DNA of 15,184 nucleotides from Lachnospiraceae bacterium (GTDB lineage: Bacteria; Bacillota; Clostridia; Lachnospirales; Lachnospiraceae). The translations under genes and the position numbers were made by a program. Each line of letters begins with the position of its first letter. The stretch's first letter is position 1. Shown here in pieces: positions 1 through 7,627 of the stretch. The stretch spans positions 1-15,184 of the forward strand of contig VSNQ01000053.1 of the NCBI GenBank assembly GCA_009774395.1, given 5' to 3'. The notes under the pieces are model-generated. The model did not search any database. It had not been told where the DNA came from and saw nothing but the letters and a program-made list of their open reading frames with translations.

Positions 1-56
1 TTAAAATAAAGTTGTCAGCAATATTAACAAAGCTGTGGATTGAAAAAGCTTTATGG

Positions 57-97
57 AAAAATAGGGAATTTTATCATCGTATAAATTCCTTATTTTT
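57..97. terminator. Symmetrical hairpin, likely bidirectional terminator
   Basis: A 15-nt arm (57-71, AAAAATAGGGAATTT) and its inverted partner (83-97, AAATTCCTTATTTTT) pair with a single G/T wobble around an 11-nt loop. Runs of A and T at the two ends give a U-tract whichever strand is transcribed. It could end a rightward gene lying left of the window, or act as a second stop for the leftward MoxR/VWA transcript. Confidence 0.65.
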
Positions 98-171
98 ATG
101 CGCAGCCTATAAAAAATAAATATACCACAAAAACAGCGCATTGCTTGTTACAAGCTGAAAAACTTCTCTAG

Positions 172-275
172 TTATACTGCACACTGATTAAATTTACAGT
201 ACAACCCGACTGCAGACCACCAGCCAGATACTTTTCCGGAAATATCACTGTAAATTCTGGCGGTCTGCAGTATAA
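172..275. repeat. Palindromic intergenic repeat, copy 1
   Basis: This 104-bp element begins TTATACTGC and ends GCAGTATAA, which are exact reverse complements. Inside are two further inverted pairs in interleaved order: 191-200 with 247-256 (AATTTACAGT / ACTGTAAATT), and 210-223 with 257-270 (CTGCAGACCACCAG / CTGGCGGTCTGCAG, one mismatch). Copy 2 at 306-410 aligns along its whole length, roughly two thirds identical by eye, and a half copy lies at 11526-11564. It contains no open frame, so it resembles a MITE-like or REP-like element. Confidence 0.6.
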
Positions 276-305
276 TTTTATATCAAATGCATTCCAATTT
301 TCAAT

Positions 306-410
306 TTATACTGCTTAACAATTAAAATTTCCGAGCAACCTAATTACATAATACCAACCATATACATTTAACCAGTGCAGTACGGTAAATTTTGGCGTTA
401 TGTAGTATAA
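306..410. repeat. Palindromic intergenic repeat, copy 2
   Basis: This 105-bp element begins TTATACTGC and ends GTAGTATAA, the same termini as copy 1 with one change, and the two copies share the block GTAAATTYTGGCG (Y is C or T) near the right end. Its left 40 bp match 11526-11564 more closely than copy 1 does, sharing CTGCTTAACA and TTTCCGAG. Its right end touches the terminator-like hairpin that begins at 415. No target-site duplication is evident. Confidence 0.6.
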
Positions 411-455
411 AATTAGGCGTGTCTGAAAACAATGTCTGTCAGCCACGCCTTAATA
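408..455 (-). terminator. Putative terminator of the MoxR/VWA unit
   Basis: On the minus strand a 7-bp stem (AGGCGTG 450-444, CACGCCT 421-415) encloses a 22-nt loop and is followed by AATTTTAT. It lies about 80 bp past the VWA stop codon. The long loop and short, interrupted T-tract make it a modest terminator. It directly abuts palindromic repeat copy 2, which could add to the structure. Confidence 0.4.
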
Positions 456-531
456 AAATACAATATGAACTTCCAATATGCATTCAAAAATATGCATCCA
501 AAAACACTACCTTTTACCGCTTCACACCAAA

Positions 532-1734
532 CTACTTATTCGCCATCAGCTTCACCATAGCCTCATTGAGTCCCTGTACGGTTAGTTTATACATGGGAAA
601 TAGTTCTTTTACGGCTGTTTCTGCCTCGCGCCACGGCGCGCGTCCAGGCGCCATTTTAGGGTTCAGCCAGACAACTCTTTTATAATGACGTTTTACAAGC
701 TGCAGCCACTGATGCCCCGATAACCCGCCGTTTGGGCCTCTGTAATTGCCTGTATTAGAATACAGTTCTTCTGGTGCCATTGCCGCATCACCGACAATAA
801 TCACTTTATAATCACTGTCTGCATTGCGAAACAGCCATTCCGTGTCAATCCAATCGCCATTTTCGCACTCTGGCGTTTTATACAGTTTGGAATAAATACA
901 GTTATGAAAATAGTACACTTTTACATCTTTATAGTGATTTGACTTGTTCACCGCCTGAAACAAATCATTCAGCAGCTTTGTATAAGGTATCATGGTGCCG
1001 CCAGAATCCATAAGCAGCATTAACTTTACCGCATTTTTGCGCGGCTTCATCATTTCGATCTGTAAATATCCGCCGTTATTGCAGGTCTTGTCAATCGTCG
1101 TGTCAATATCAAGCTCTGTTTTGGGAATATCCAGCTTTGTGGAAAACTGCCGAAGTCTTCGCAGCGCAAGTTGGAACTGCCGATTGTCAATAACCTTATC
1201 ATCACGGAAATCCCTGTATTTTCTAGCGCCGACCACCGAGAAAGCAGACTGATAACCTGTTGTGCCGCCAACCCGCACACCGCCGACATTACCGCCGGTA
1301 TTGCCAAACTGCGTTTTTCCCATTGTGCCAATCCAATAGCTGCCCCCATTATGCTCGCTATCTTGATCTTTTAAACGCTGCTTAAATTTCTCCTCAACAT
1401 CGTCTTTATCGACATGGATATCCTCAATCTGATTCAGCCAATGCTTTTCCTCCTCGTGCAGTAGTTTGCTCATCTCCGGCTTGTCCAGCCAAGACAGCAT
1501 ATTTTTGCCGATTTCGGTTTCTGTCTTCACACCTTTAAAGCATTCTTCAAACGCCATATCAAACTTATCGTATTCTGTTTCGGTTTTCACAAGGATCATT
1601 CTTGCAATATAGTAAAACTGCGTCAGAGAACTTTCACACAGCCCTTTATCCAGCGCCTCCTGCAAGTCAAGCCATTCGCCCAGCGTAATATTCAGCCCTT
1701 TTTCCTTGCAGGTATAGAAAAATTTTATAAACAT
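532..1734 (-). CDS. CoxE-like von Willebrand A domain protein
   Basis: This 400-residue soluble protein has no signal peptide or membrane span. The C-terminal half (about 230-400) has the alternating strands and helices of a VWA domain of the CoxE type: strand 236-242 followed by the metal-site motif DSGGT (243-247), then YYFHNCIY (274-281), the strand VIIVGDA (311-317) and VVWLNP (354-359) near the end. The canonical MIDAS is DxSxS, so the second serine is replaced by glycine; I recall DxGGxM as usual in this subfamily. Residues 1-120 are helical and charged, and 130-165 are glycine-rich. It lies 108 bp downstream of a MoxR AAA+ ATPase, the usual partner of such proteins, which suggests a joint chaperone-like or metal-cofactor insertion role. 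The client is unknown. GAGG seven bases upstream supports the ATG at 1734. Confidence 0.85.
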   Translation of the reverse strand: MFIKFFYTCKEKGLNITLGEWLDLQEALDKGLCESSLTQFYYIARMILVKTETEYDKFDMAFEECFKGVKTETEIGKNMLSWLDKPEMSKLLHEEEKHWLNQIEDIHVDKDDVEEKFKQRLKDQDSEHNGGSYWIGTMGKTQFGNTGGNVGGVRVGGTTGYQSAFSVVGARKYRDFRDDKVIDNRQFQLALRRLRQFSTKLDIPKTELDIDTTIDKTCNNGGYLQIEMMKPRKNAVKLMLLMDSGGTMIPYTKLLNDLFQAVNKSNHYKDVKVYYFHNCIYSKLYKTPECENGDWIDTEWLFRNADSDYKVIIVGDAAMAPEELYSNTGNYRGPNGGLSGHQWLQLVKRHYKRVVWLNPKMAPGRAPWREAETAVKELFPMYKLTVQGLNEAMVKLMANK

Positions 1735-1795
1735 ACCATTTCCTCACTTTCTTCGTGCGCAAAATCGCTGCTTTCTGTGCCAAAAGCAATCATTA

Positions 1796-1832
1796 CACAA
1801 ATATTAGACACTGGTTTTCAACATTATTTGTG
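1796..1832 (-). other. Hairpin between the AAA+ and VWA genes
   Basis: CACAAATA (1796-1803) and TATTTGTG (1825-1832) are exact inverted repeats around a 21-nt loop, just after the AAA+ stop codon. The stem is weak and lacks a T-tract. It could stabilise or partly stop the message between the two genes, or be chance in AT-rich DNA. Confidence 0.25.
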
Positions 1833-1842
1833 CATCGGTGTA

Positions 1843-2658
1843 CTAGTGAATTTCCTGCCGAACAGTTGTTAAATCCTCGTCTTTTTTGACAACAACGCCG
1901 ATAAATGGCAGCTTCTCCCGCAGCGTATCGGTAGGAATCCCGCCGATTTGCAGTGCATGAATCCAGTCGATTAATTCTGATGTACTCGGCTTTTTGCGGA
2001 TATCGCGCAGTGTTCGGATATCGTAAAATACCTGCATTGCGTTCTTTAACAGATTTTCCTCCACGTCTGAGTAATGTGTCCGGATAATCTCCTCCATTAA
2101 TTCCTGATTCGGGAAGTCAATATAGTGGAAAATACATCTTCTCAGAAATGCATCGGGTAGTTCCTTCTCCGCATTGGAGGTAATAATTACAATCGGTCTA
2201 TGTTTTGCTTTTACCGTGCGCTTTGTTTCATGGATATAAAATTCCATCTGATCCAACTCCCATAAAAGATCGTTTGGAAACTCTAAATCGGCTTTGTCAA
2301 TCTCATCAATTAAAAGGACAACTTGCTCCTCGCTTTCAAATGCTTCACCCAATTTGCCAAGTTTAATATATCTTGCAATATCGTCCACGCCCTCTTCGCC
2401 AAACTGTCCGTCATACAGACGCTGAATTGTATCGTACATATACAATCCGTCCTGTGCTTTTGTAGTAGATTTAATATTCCAGATAATCAGCTTTTTGCCC
2501 AGCGAATTTGCAACCGCCTGCGCCAGCATTGTTTTGCCGGTTCCTGGTTCCCCTTTAATTAACAGCGGTTTTTTCAGCGCAATCGCCACATTAACGCTTG
2601 CAAGAAGCTCCTTGCTTGCCACATAATCCTGTGTACTGTTAAATGATTCATTTGCCAT
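1843..2658 (-). CDS. MoxR-family AAA+ ATPase
   Basis: A 271-residue ATPase. From the start at 2658 it shows Walker A GEPGTGKT (36-43), Walker B LLIDEID (115-121), a sensor-1 asparagine in ITSN (159-162), an arginine-finger region LPDAFLRRC (167-175) and a sensor-2 region KPSTSEL (223-229). This order and length fit the MoxR/RavA group, hexameric ATPases that remodel client proteins together with a VWA-domain partner. The partner here is the CoxE-like gene directly downstream. An ATG in frame at 2676 is possible, but GGAGGG lies inside that extension at an ideal distance from 2658, so 2658 is preferred. It follows gpsA by 56 bp and is probably part of the same leftward transcript or has its own weak promoter there. 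Client and physiological role cannot be read from the sequence. Confidence 0.9.
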   Translation of the reverse strand: MANESFNSTQDYVASKELLASVNVAIALKKPLLIKGEPGTGKTMLAQAVANSLGKKLIIWNIKSTTKAQDGLYMYDTIQRLYDGQFGEEGVDDIARYIKLGKLGEAFESEEQVVLLIDEIDKADLEFPNDLLWELDQMEFYIHETKRTVKAKHRPIVIITSNAEKELPDAFLRRCIFHYIDFPNQELMEEIIRTHYSDVEENLLKNAMQVFYDIRTLRDIRKKPSTSELIDWIHALQIGGIPTDTLREKLPFIGVVVKKDEDLTTVRQEIH

Positions 2659-2668
2659 AATTTGTTTT

Positions 2669-2674
2669 CCCTCC
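2669..2674 (-). promoter_or_regulatory. Ribosome site fixing the AAA+ start
   Basis: GGAGGG on the minus strand ends 10 nt before the ATG at 2658. The alternative ATG at 2676 overlaps this motif and has no ribosome site of its own, so the first six codons of the longer frame are probably untranslated leader. Confidence 0.7.
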
Positions 2675-2714
2675 AAATAAAATTTTTATATTACATATTT
2701 TGTTAGATTACCAA

Positions 2715-3725
2715 TTATGCATCCCAATTCCCAGAAATCTCAATCTTTTTATCCCGTATCATTAAGTCCTTTACTGCGTCTGCTGCCGCTTTACCGCAAA
2801 ACAGCACTTCATGAACCTGCTCAATAATAGGAAGCTCCACATGGTATTTTTCTGCCAATGCCATGGCTGCTTTTGTGGAAAAAACGCCCTCCACTACCAT
2901 TTTTACCTCTGCCATTGCTTCCTCCATTGTCTTACCCTGCCCAATTAAGATGCCGGCACGTCGATTTCTGGAATGCATACTGGCACAGGTAACAATCAAA
3001 TCGCCAATACCAGACAAACCACTAAACGTTTCAAATTTGCCGCCCATTGCCATGCCAAGGCGCGAAATTTCCGCCATTCCTCTTGTAATCAACGCTGCTT
3101 TGGTATTGTCGCCATAGCCAAGCCCATCCGCAATTCCTGCCGCCAGCGCAACCACATTTTTCAGTGCTGCGCCAAGTTCAATGCCAAGCACATCTGGACT
3201 CGTATAAACACGAAATACATCACTCATAAAAATATTTTGGATTTTCTCTGCGGTTGCTCTGCTTGACGCACCTACCACAATTGTTGTCGGAATCCCTTTG
3301 CCAACTTCTTCGGCATGGGATGGGCCGGAAAGCACCGCCACATCCGCCTGTGGTATTTCATCCTCTATCACCTGCGAAAGTGTCATTAACGTAGCTTCCT
3401 CAATGCCTTTTGCCACATTGACGATAATCTGTCCATTTTCCACGAATCCCGCCATACGATGCGCGGTTTCCCTTGTAAAAGAAGATGGTACTGCAAGCAC
3501 CAAAATATCCATTTCTTTTACTGCATTCGATAAATCCGTGGTAAACAAAATATCCTCCGCAAGTTTTACCCCCGGAAGTTTTTCCTTGTGCTCATGACAG
3601 GCTTTTAATTGCTCTATCTCCTGCGGCAGCGCCGACCATACAGTAATTGTGTGTCCATTATTATGAAGCAGAACCGATAGTGCAATTCCCCAGCTTCCTG
3701 CCCCAATTATCCCTATTTTTGCCAT
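2715..3725 (-). CDS. gpsA: Glycerol-3-phosphate dehydrogenase [NAD(P)+]
   Basis: This enzyme reduces dihydroxyacetone phosphate to sn-glycerol 3-phosphate, the backbone for phospholipids, in the cytosol. The 336 residues match the family length. The Rossmann dinucleotide motif GAGSWG is at 8-13, VAKGIE at 104-109, SGPSHAEEV at 133-141, the active-site stretch ALKNVVALAAGIADGLG at 187-203 with K189, and the C-terminal signature GLSGIGDLIVTC at 236-247 followed by SRNR (252-255). AGAGGA seven bases upstream supports the ATG at 3725. It follows plsY by 127 bp. PlsY uses the product of GpsA, so the pair covers supply and first acylation. No key residue appears to be missing. Confidence 0.97.
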   Translation of the reverse strand: MAKIGIIGAGSWGIALSVLLHNNGHTITVWSALPQEIEQLKACHEHKEKLPGVKLAEDILFTTDLSNAVKEMDILVLAVPSSFTRETAHRMAGFVENGQIIVNVAKGIEEATLMTLSQVIEDEIPQADVAVLSGPSHAEEVGKGIPTTIVVGASSRATAEKIQNIFMSDVFRVYTSPDVLGIELGAALKNVVALAAGIADGLGYGDNTKAALITRGMAEISRLGMAMGGKFETFSGLSGIGDLIVTCASMHSRNRRAGILIGQGKTMEEAMAEVKMVVEGVFSTKAAMALAEKYHVELPIIEQVHEVLFCGKAAADAVKDLMIRDKKIEISGNWDA

Positions 3726-3852
3726 ACTAAAATCCTCTTACCTTTTCTCTTAATTCAAGTTATTAACTTGTTCTATACCATTTTAAAGTCACTTCAAAAG
3801 AAATAGCATAATCATAAACAACTACCTCTTCATCAAAGTTTTCTTTTCCGTT

Positions 3853-4509
3853 TTACTGTCTTTCACTTTCAGACTTCTTTATTAAATACGTCTTTCGTTC
3901 CTCCTTATGTATCAGTCTTTTGATGTTCTCCCGATGCTCCCATAATGCCAGCAATGCCAGCAAAACCGTCACTAAGTACAATTCATTCCGTGCTGTCTGC
4001 TCCATTCCTAAAACTCCCGTCTGCCCTAATACTATCATCTCTGCAATCAACACAAACTGCACCAGAATCGATCCAAGCGATACATAATGTGTTGTAAAAA
4101 AGATACCAAAAAATGTTATAATCTCTGGAATAACCATATATGGGTGAAAAAATATAATTAGCCCTGCAGTACATGCAACCCCTTTTCCGCCCTTAAATCC
4201 CAGGTAGAATGGAAAATTATGTCCTAATATCGTTCCAGCAGCAGCATAAATCGCCAGCAGATACAAAATATCCCCATAGCGTTCTCGAAACAGAAAACGC
4301 ACAAACATAATTGCTATCCCTGTCTTTAGTATATCACAAAACAGAACAATTGCCCCCGCCTTTTTACCTAAAACCCGCAAAGAATTTGTTGTACCAGCAT
4401 TTCCGCTGCCATGCTTCCGAATGTCAATGCCGTGAAGCCTGCCATAAATATAGGAAGTCTGAAAACACCCAAAAATATAGCCAATCAGCACACACACCAA
4501 ACGAATCAT
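3853..4509 (-). CDS. plsY: Acyl-phosphate:glycerol-3-phosphate acyltransferase PlsY
   Basis: This integral membrane acyltransferase transfers a fatty acyl group from acyl-phosphate to glycerol 3-phosphate, giving lysophosphatidic acid. The 218-residue protein has several hydrophobic spans (for example about 3-19, 50-71, 81-96, 112-136, 140-162 and 174-190). All family loops are visible: GSGNAGTTN (34-42), GHNFPFYLGFKGGKG (96-110) and HRENIKRL (192-199). The tail (200-218) is highly charged. The ATG at 4509 is preferred from the usual N-terminus of the family. An in-frame TTG at 4515, directly after the der stop codon, lies at a better distance from the AGGGGG ribosome site (4521-4526) and cannot be excluded. 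The coupling to der is tight, with only 6 bp between the genes. Confidence 0.96.
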   Translation of the reverse strand: MIRLVCVLIGYIFGCFQTSYIYGRLHGIDIRKHGSGNAGTTNSLRVLGKKAGAIVLFCDILKTGIAIMFVRFLFRERYGDILYLLAIYAAAGTILGHNFPFYLGFKGGKGVACTAGLIIFFHPYMVIPEIITFFGIFFTTHYVSLGSILVQFVLIAEMIVLGQTGVLGMEQTARNELYLVTVLLALLALWEHRENIKRLIHKEERKTYLIKKSESERQ

Positions 4510-4515
4510 AATCAA

Positions 4516-5853
4516 TCAATCCCCCTGCTTTTTTTGTCTAACAATTATTTTTATTGACGTTCCACGGAATCCAAATGCCTCCCGCAGCTTATTTTCCAAA
4601 TATCGCAGATACGAAAAATGCATTAATTCCTTATTATTCACAAATGTTACAAATGTCGGCGGCTTAACACCTACCTGCGTTGTATAGAAAATCTTTAAGC
4701 GCTTTCCCTTATCGGCAGGCGGCTGCTGTAATGCCGTTGCCTCAACAACGATTTCATTGACTACTCCAGTCGATATACGCAGTGACTGATTCTGAATTAC
4801 CATATCAATCGTATCAAACAATTTGTTTAACCGTTGTCCTGTCACTGCCGAGATAAATACAATTTCCGCATAGGTCATAAAAGAAAGAATATTTCGTACT
4901 TTTTCAGTAAAACGGTAAATCGTCTTGTCATCTTTTTCAATTGCATCCCATTTATTGACTGCAATAATAATACCCTTACCCCTGTCATGTGCAATTCCTG
5001 CGATTTTAGCGTCCTGCTCTGTCACACCCTCTACCGCATCAATTACAAGCACAACAATATCGGCACGTTCCACCGCGCTCACCGTGCGGATAATCATAAA
5101 ACGTTCCAATTCCTCTTTAATTTTGTTTTTCCTGCGCAGTCCCGCCGTGTCAATAAAAATATATTCTCTGCCATTATACACTACTTCCGTATCCACGGCG
5201 TCACGCGTCGTTCCCGCAATATCCGAAACAATCAGGCGGTTTTCCCCAATCAGCTTATTTATAATAGAAGATTTCCCGACATTGGGCTTGCCGACAATCG
5301 CTACACGTGGTCTTTCATCTTCGGATTCCTCGAAATCTTCCGCGTGGAAAAGTGCTGTCACCTTGTCCAGCATTTCACCGATTCCAAGCTTATTTACTGC
5401 CGAAATCGCTATTGGATCACCAATTCCAAGATTATAAAATTCATATACATCTGCTTCATACTTGGCAAAACTATCTACCTTATTTACCACCAACACTACA
5501 GGCTTCTGGCTGCGCCGCAGCATATCTGCTACCTTTGCATCTGCATCCACCAGCCCCTGTTTCACATCCACAAGAAAAATAATAACATCCGCTGTTGACA
5601 CTGCGATTTCTGCCTGCTCACGCATCTGCGACAAAATAATATCCTTACTGTCGGGCTCTATTCCTCCCGTATCAATCAACGTAAAACTCCAATCCAGCCA
5701 TTCCACATCTGTATAAATACGATCCCTTGTAATCCCCGGCGTATCTTTGACTATGGCGATCCGTTCCCCTGCAAGCGCATTAAACAGTGTTGATTTTCCC
5801 ACATTGGGACGTCCGACAACCGCTACAATCGGTTTTTTCTTATTTTGTTCCAT
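4516..5853 (-). CDS. der: Ribosome assembly GTPase Der (EngA)
   Basis: Der is a tandem-GTPase needed for maturation of the 50S ribosomal subunit. The 445 residues contain a first G domain with P-loop GRPNVGKS (14-21), DTGG (61-64), NKVD (124-127) and SAVNKLG (151-157). The second has GKPNVGKS (188-195), DTAG (235-238), NKWD (300-303) and SAVTG (335-339). A C-terminal KH-like domain covers about 355-440, and a short acidic linker at 172-181 joins the G domains. All nucleotide-binding motifs are intact. The upstream gene's TAG stop lies within this gene's ribosome site (TAGGAGAGGA), so translation of the two is probably coupled. The intergenic distance is 14 bp, and plsY follows almost without a gap. 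Confidence 0.98.
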   Translation of the reverse strand: MEQNKKKPIVAVVGRPNVGKSTLFNALAGERIAIVKDTPGITRDRIYTDVEWLDWSFTLIDTGGIEPDSKDIILSQMREQAEIAVSTADVIIFLVDVKQGLVDADAKVADMLRRSQKPVVLVVNKVDSFAKYEADVYEFYNLGIGDPIAISAVNKLGIGEMLDKVTALFHAEDFEESEDERPRVAIVGKPNVGKSSIINKLIGENRLIVSDIAGTTRDAVDTEVVYNGREYIFIDTAGLRRKNKIKEELERFMIIRTVSAVERADIVVLVIDAVEGVTEQDAKIAGIAHDRGKGIIIAVNKWDAIEKDDKTIYRFTEKVRNILSFMTYAEIVFISAVTGQRLNKLFDTIDMVIQNQSLRISTGVVNEIVVEATALQQPPADKGKRLKIFYTTQVGVKPPTFVTFVNNKELMHFSYLRYLENKLREAFGFRGTSIKIIVRQKKQGD

Positions 5854-5867
5854 TTTGCTATCCTCTC

Positions 5868-7217
5868 CTATTCTATTTCTTCCAGATTCTCTCCGGCAAA
5901 CTCTCCCAAGACTGCGTTTACAAAATCCTGACCGCTTGATTTTACAATATCTACAGGAACTTGTAAAGCTTTTTCGAGCATATCGACCGTAATATCATCA
6001 AGGAAAATCCGCTCGTCGCTCTTTAGGACATTCTGCGGCAGCAAAACACACTCCCCCAGCATCTTTCCTGTGAGCTGCGCTATTAAATCCTGACCCGTTA
6101 AAAGCCCTGAAACCGTAATCTGCTCTCCGAAGAAATTATTGCGTATCGGATACACATATATTGTAATCTGCGGAAAACGTTCCATAACCTGCAAAGCCAT
6201 TTCCTGTATAAATGGATAGGCAAGTTCTCCTGTTGCAATGGACAGCTTGCGCGGCAACACTACCCTACTTGCCGCCTGTGCAAAAGCTTCCTGAAATTCG
6301 TCCATGAAAAGCCGCAGCATTCCCACGCCATTTTCAAGCTGCAAATATCCATCATAGCGCTCTGCTTTGGGCAGCTCCTCCTGCGCCAAAATATACCATT
6401 CATCGCTCGCGTGAATAAAATGCAGCCCATACTCTGGAAAAAGCTTATTCTGCCACTGGTGAATACAATTTAACACTGCCTGCGCGTCCTCCTTCGTAAA
6501 CGGTTCAAGCGGAAACAATCCTTCCCGATACTTAGAAAGCCCCACGGGAACCACCGATACACTCTCCAACGTCGGCAGAAGTTTTGTTAAATCTTGTATG
6601 CTTCGTTCTAGCTCTGCGCCATCATTTACACCCTTACATAACACAATCTGCCCATTCATTGTAATCCCAGCCTCCGCCAGCCGCCATGCTTTCTGTAAAG
6701 CCTCACCTGCAAAGCGGTTATTCAACATCTTGCAGCGCAGCTCAGGATTTGTCGTCTGAAAAGAAATATTAATCGGCGACAAATGATAGCGGATAATCCT
6801 ATTAATATCCTCATCAGACATATTTGTCAGCGTAACATAATTGCCCTGCAAAAATGAAAGCCGTGAATCATCGTCTTTAAAATACAACGTTTCCCGCATT
6901 CCTTTGGGCATTTGATCGATAAAGCAAAAAATACATTTATTACGGCAAGAACGATATGCGTCCATTAATCCATTCTCAAACGTAATCCCTAAATCCTCGT
7001 CAAATTCCTTATCAATCTCCAAAAGCCACTCCTCACCGGAACGCTTGCGAATCAGAACTTCAATATACTCATCCTGCGTAAAATACTGATAGTCAAATAC
7101 ATCTTCTATTTTATTGCCATTAATCTCCAGCAAAATATCTCCTGCTTCTATTTCCAGTTCCTCAGCAATGCTCCCCGAAGCCACCTTTTCTACAATGTGT
7201 AAATACTGTTTTTCCAT
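5868..7217 (-). CDS. DUF512-family radical SAM protein with PDZ-like N-terminus
   Basis: A 449-residue protein of the DUF512 group. Residues about 1-75 form a PDZ-like fold (GSIAEE, then AGDILLEING). A radical-SAM-type iron-sulfur motif CRNKCIFC follows (91-98, cysteines at 91, 95 and 98), then a barrel region with SFQTTNPELRCKMLNN (152-167), and the DUF512 region in the C-terminal half. Proteins of this family are widespread in Clostridia and cyanobacteria, often annotated as Fe-S oxidoreductases. The substrate and reaction are unknown to me. It is the first gene of the run with der, plsY and gpsA, and its neighbourhood to der is common in Clostridia, though no functional link is proven. The frame opens at an ATG at 7247, but AGGAGG at 7228-7233 lies 10 nt before the ATG at 7217, which is taken as the start. 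Confidence 0.9.
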   Translation of the reverse strand: MEKQYLHIVEKVASGSIAEELEIEAGDILLEINGNKIEDVFDYQYFTQDEYIEVLIRKRSGEEWLLEIDKEFDEDLGITFENGLMDAYRSCRNKCIFCFIDQMPKGMRETLYFKDDDSRLSFLQGNYVTLTNMSDEDINRIIRYHLSPINISFQTTNPELRCKMLNNRFAGEALQKAWRLAEAGITMNGQIVLCKGVNDGAELERSIQDLTKLLPTLESVSVVPVGLSKYREGLFPLEPFTKEDAQAVLNCIHQWQNKLFPEYGLHFIHASDEWYILAQEELPKAERYDGYLQLENGVGMLRLFMDEFQEAFAQAASRVVLPRKLSIATGELAYPFIQEMALQVMERFPQITIYVYPIRNNFFGEQITVSGLLTGQDLIAQLTGKMLGECVLLPQNVLKSDERIFLDDITVDMLEKALQVPVDIVKSSGQDFVNAVLGEFAGENLEEIE

Positions 7218-7227
7218 TTCTGCTGTT

Positions 7228-7233
7228 CCTCCT
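7228..7233 (-). promoter_or_regulatory. Ribosome site fixing the DUF512 gene start
   Basis: A full AGGAGG on the minus strand is followed after 10 nt by the ATG at 7217. The longer frame from 7247 would place this motif inside its coding sequence and has no ribosome site in front. Confidence 0.75.
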
Positions 7234-7375
7234 GCTTTTTGTCGCATTCTTTTACTATTTTATCCCTTTTTACAATCAAACAAGGAAATAATCTTCTTCC
7301 TTTCTCACCGCGCGACCCATACGCCGCCTTAGCTGCTAATTTCCTTTGCACCCGTCTGCGCATAAAAAATTCATA

Positions 7376-7404
7376 ATTCTTTTTCAATTGGCAAAAATTG
7401 TCAA
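7376..7404 (-). promoter_or_regulatory. Possible promoter of the DUF512-der-plsY-gpsA run
   Basis: A perfect -35 box TTGACA (7404-7399) is followed after 17 nt by AAGAAT (7381-7376), which matches four of six -10 positions. Transcription would begin near 7369, leaving a leader of about 150 bases. A second -10-like TAAAAT lies nearer the gene, around 7260, without a clear -35. Confidence 0.4.
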
Positions 7405-7484
7405 AGCCTTTGAAAATCCGCGTTTTTAAAGCAACAATGGCAATATTTTACCTTTATTCTCACATATATCATACAAGAAATTCC

Positions 7485-7513
7485 TTGACGTGTCACTACT
7501 AGAATGTTATAAA
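7485..7513 (+). promoter_or_regulatory. Sigma-A-type promoter of prs
   Basis: TTGACG (7485-7490) and TATAAA (7508-7513) are separated by exactly 17 nt, each one base from consensus. A start near 7520 would give a leader of about 108 bases. The inverted repeat ACTACT (7495-7500) / AGTAGT (7517-7522) brackets the -10 box and could be an operator, but it is short. Confidence 0.7.
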
Positions 7514-7546
7514 ATAAGTAGTATAAAAAAATTTTATTATCCTATT

Positions 7547-7570
7547 CCGATAACTGAAACTGCTTATCGG
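7547..7570 (+). other. Leader hairpin of prs
   Basis: CCGATAA and TTATCGG form a perfect 7-bp stem around a 10-nt loop in the prs leader. A smaller CACC/GGTG pairing follows at 7577-7594. No T-tract follows, so it is not a terminator by itself. It may protect the 5' end of the message or control translation. It does not match a riboswitch class I can recognise. Confidence 0.4.
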
Positions 7571-7627
7571 TCTAAGCACCCATTAAAAACGGTGAAAGAG
7601 AGAGAATAAGAAAGGAACTATACTATA

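Larger units (their letters stand above)
1..531. other. Non-coding left edge, 531 bp
   Basis: No convincing gene lies here. The plus-strand open frame that starts near 392 overlaps the repeat and the 3' end of the VWA gene and has no ribosome site. The stretch holds a symmetrical hairpin at 57-97, two diverged copies of a palindromic repeat at 172-275 and 306-410, and a terminator-like hairpin at 415-450. Nothing recognisable lies in 98-171 or 276-305. At 476-506 the motif AATATGCATYCAAAAA occurs twice in direct order (Y is C or T), too short to interpret. Confidence 0.7.
7218..7627. other. Divergent control region between the DUF512-der run and prs
   Basis: About 410 bp without a supported gene. 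It holds a good rightward promoter (7485-7513), a 5' leader with a hairpin (7547-7570) and the prs ribosome site AAAGGA (7611-7616). On the minus strand it holds a possible promoter (7376-7404) and a roughly 150-base leader for the DUF512 gene. A basic open frame at 7190-7387 (minus) overlaps the DUF512 start and has no ribosome site, so it is not called. Confidence 0.6.

Noticed and set aside
3756..3770. CAAGTT/AACTTG hairpin between plsY and gpsA
   Set aside because: A 6-bp stem with a 3-nt loop and no T-tract is too weak to call a terminator within a likely operon.
4834..5598. 254-codon plus-strand open frame
   Set aside because: It lies wholly within der on the opposite strand; der has every family motif, so this is an antisense shadow.
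7190..7387. Basic 65-codon open frame on the minus strand ahead of the DUF512 gene
   Set aside because: It opens with TTG, has no ribosome site at any possible start, overlaps the DUF512 start codon in another frame, and probably falls in that gene's leader.
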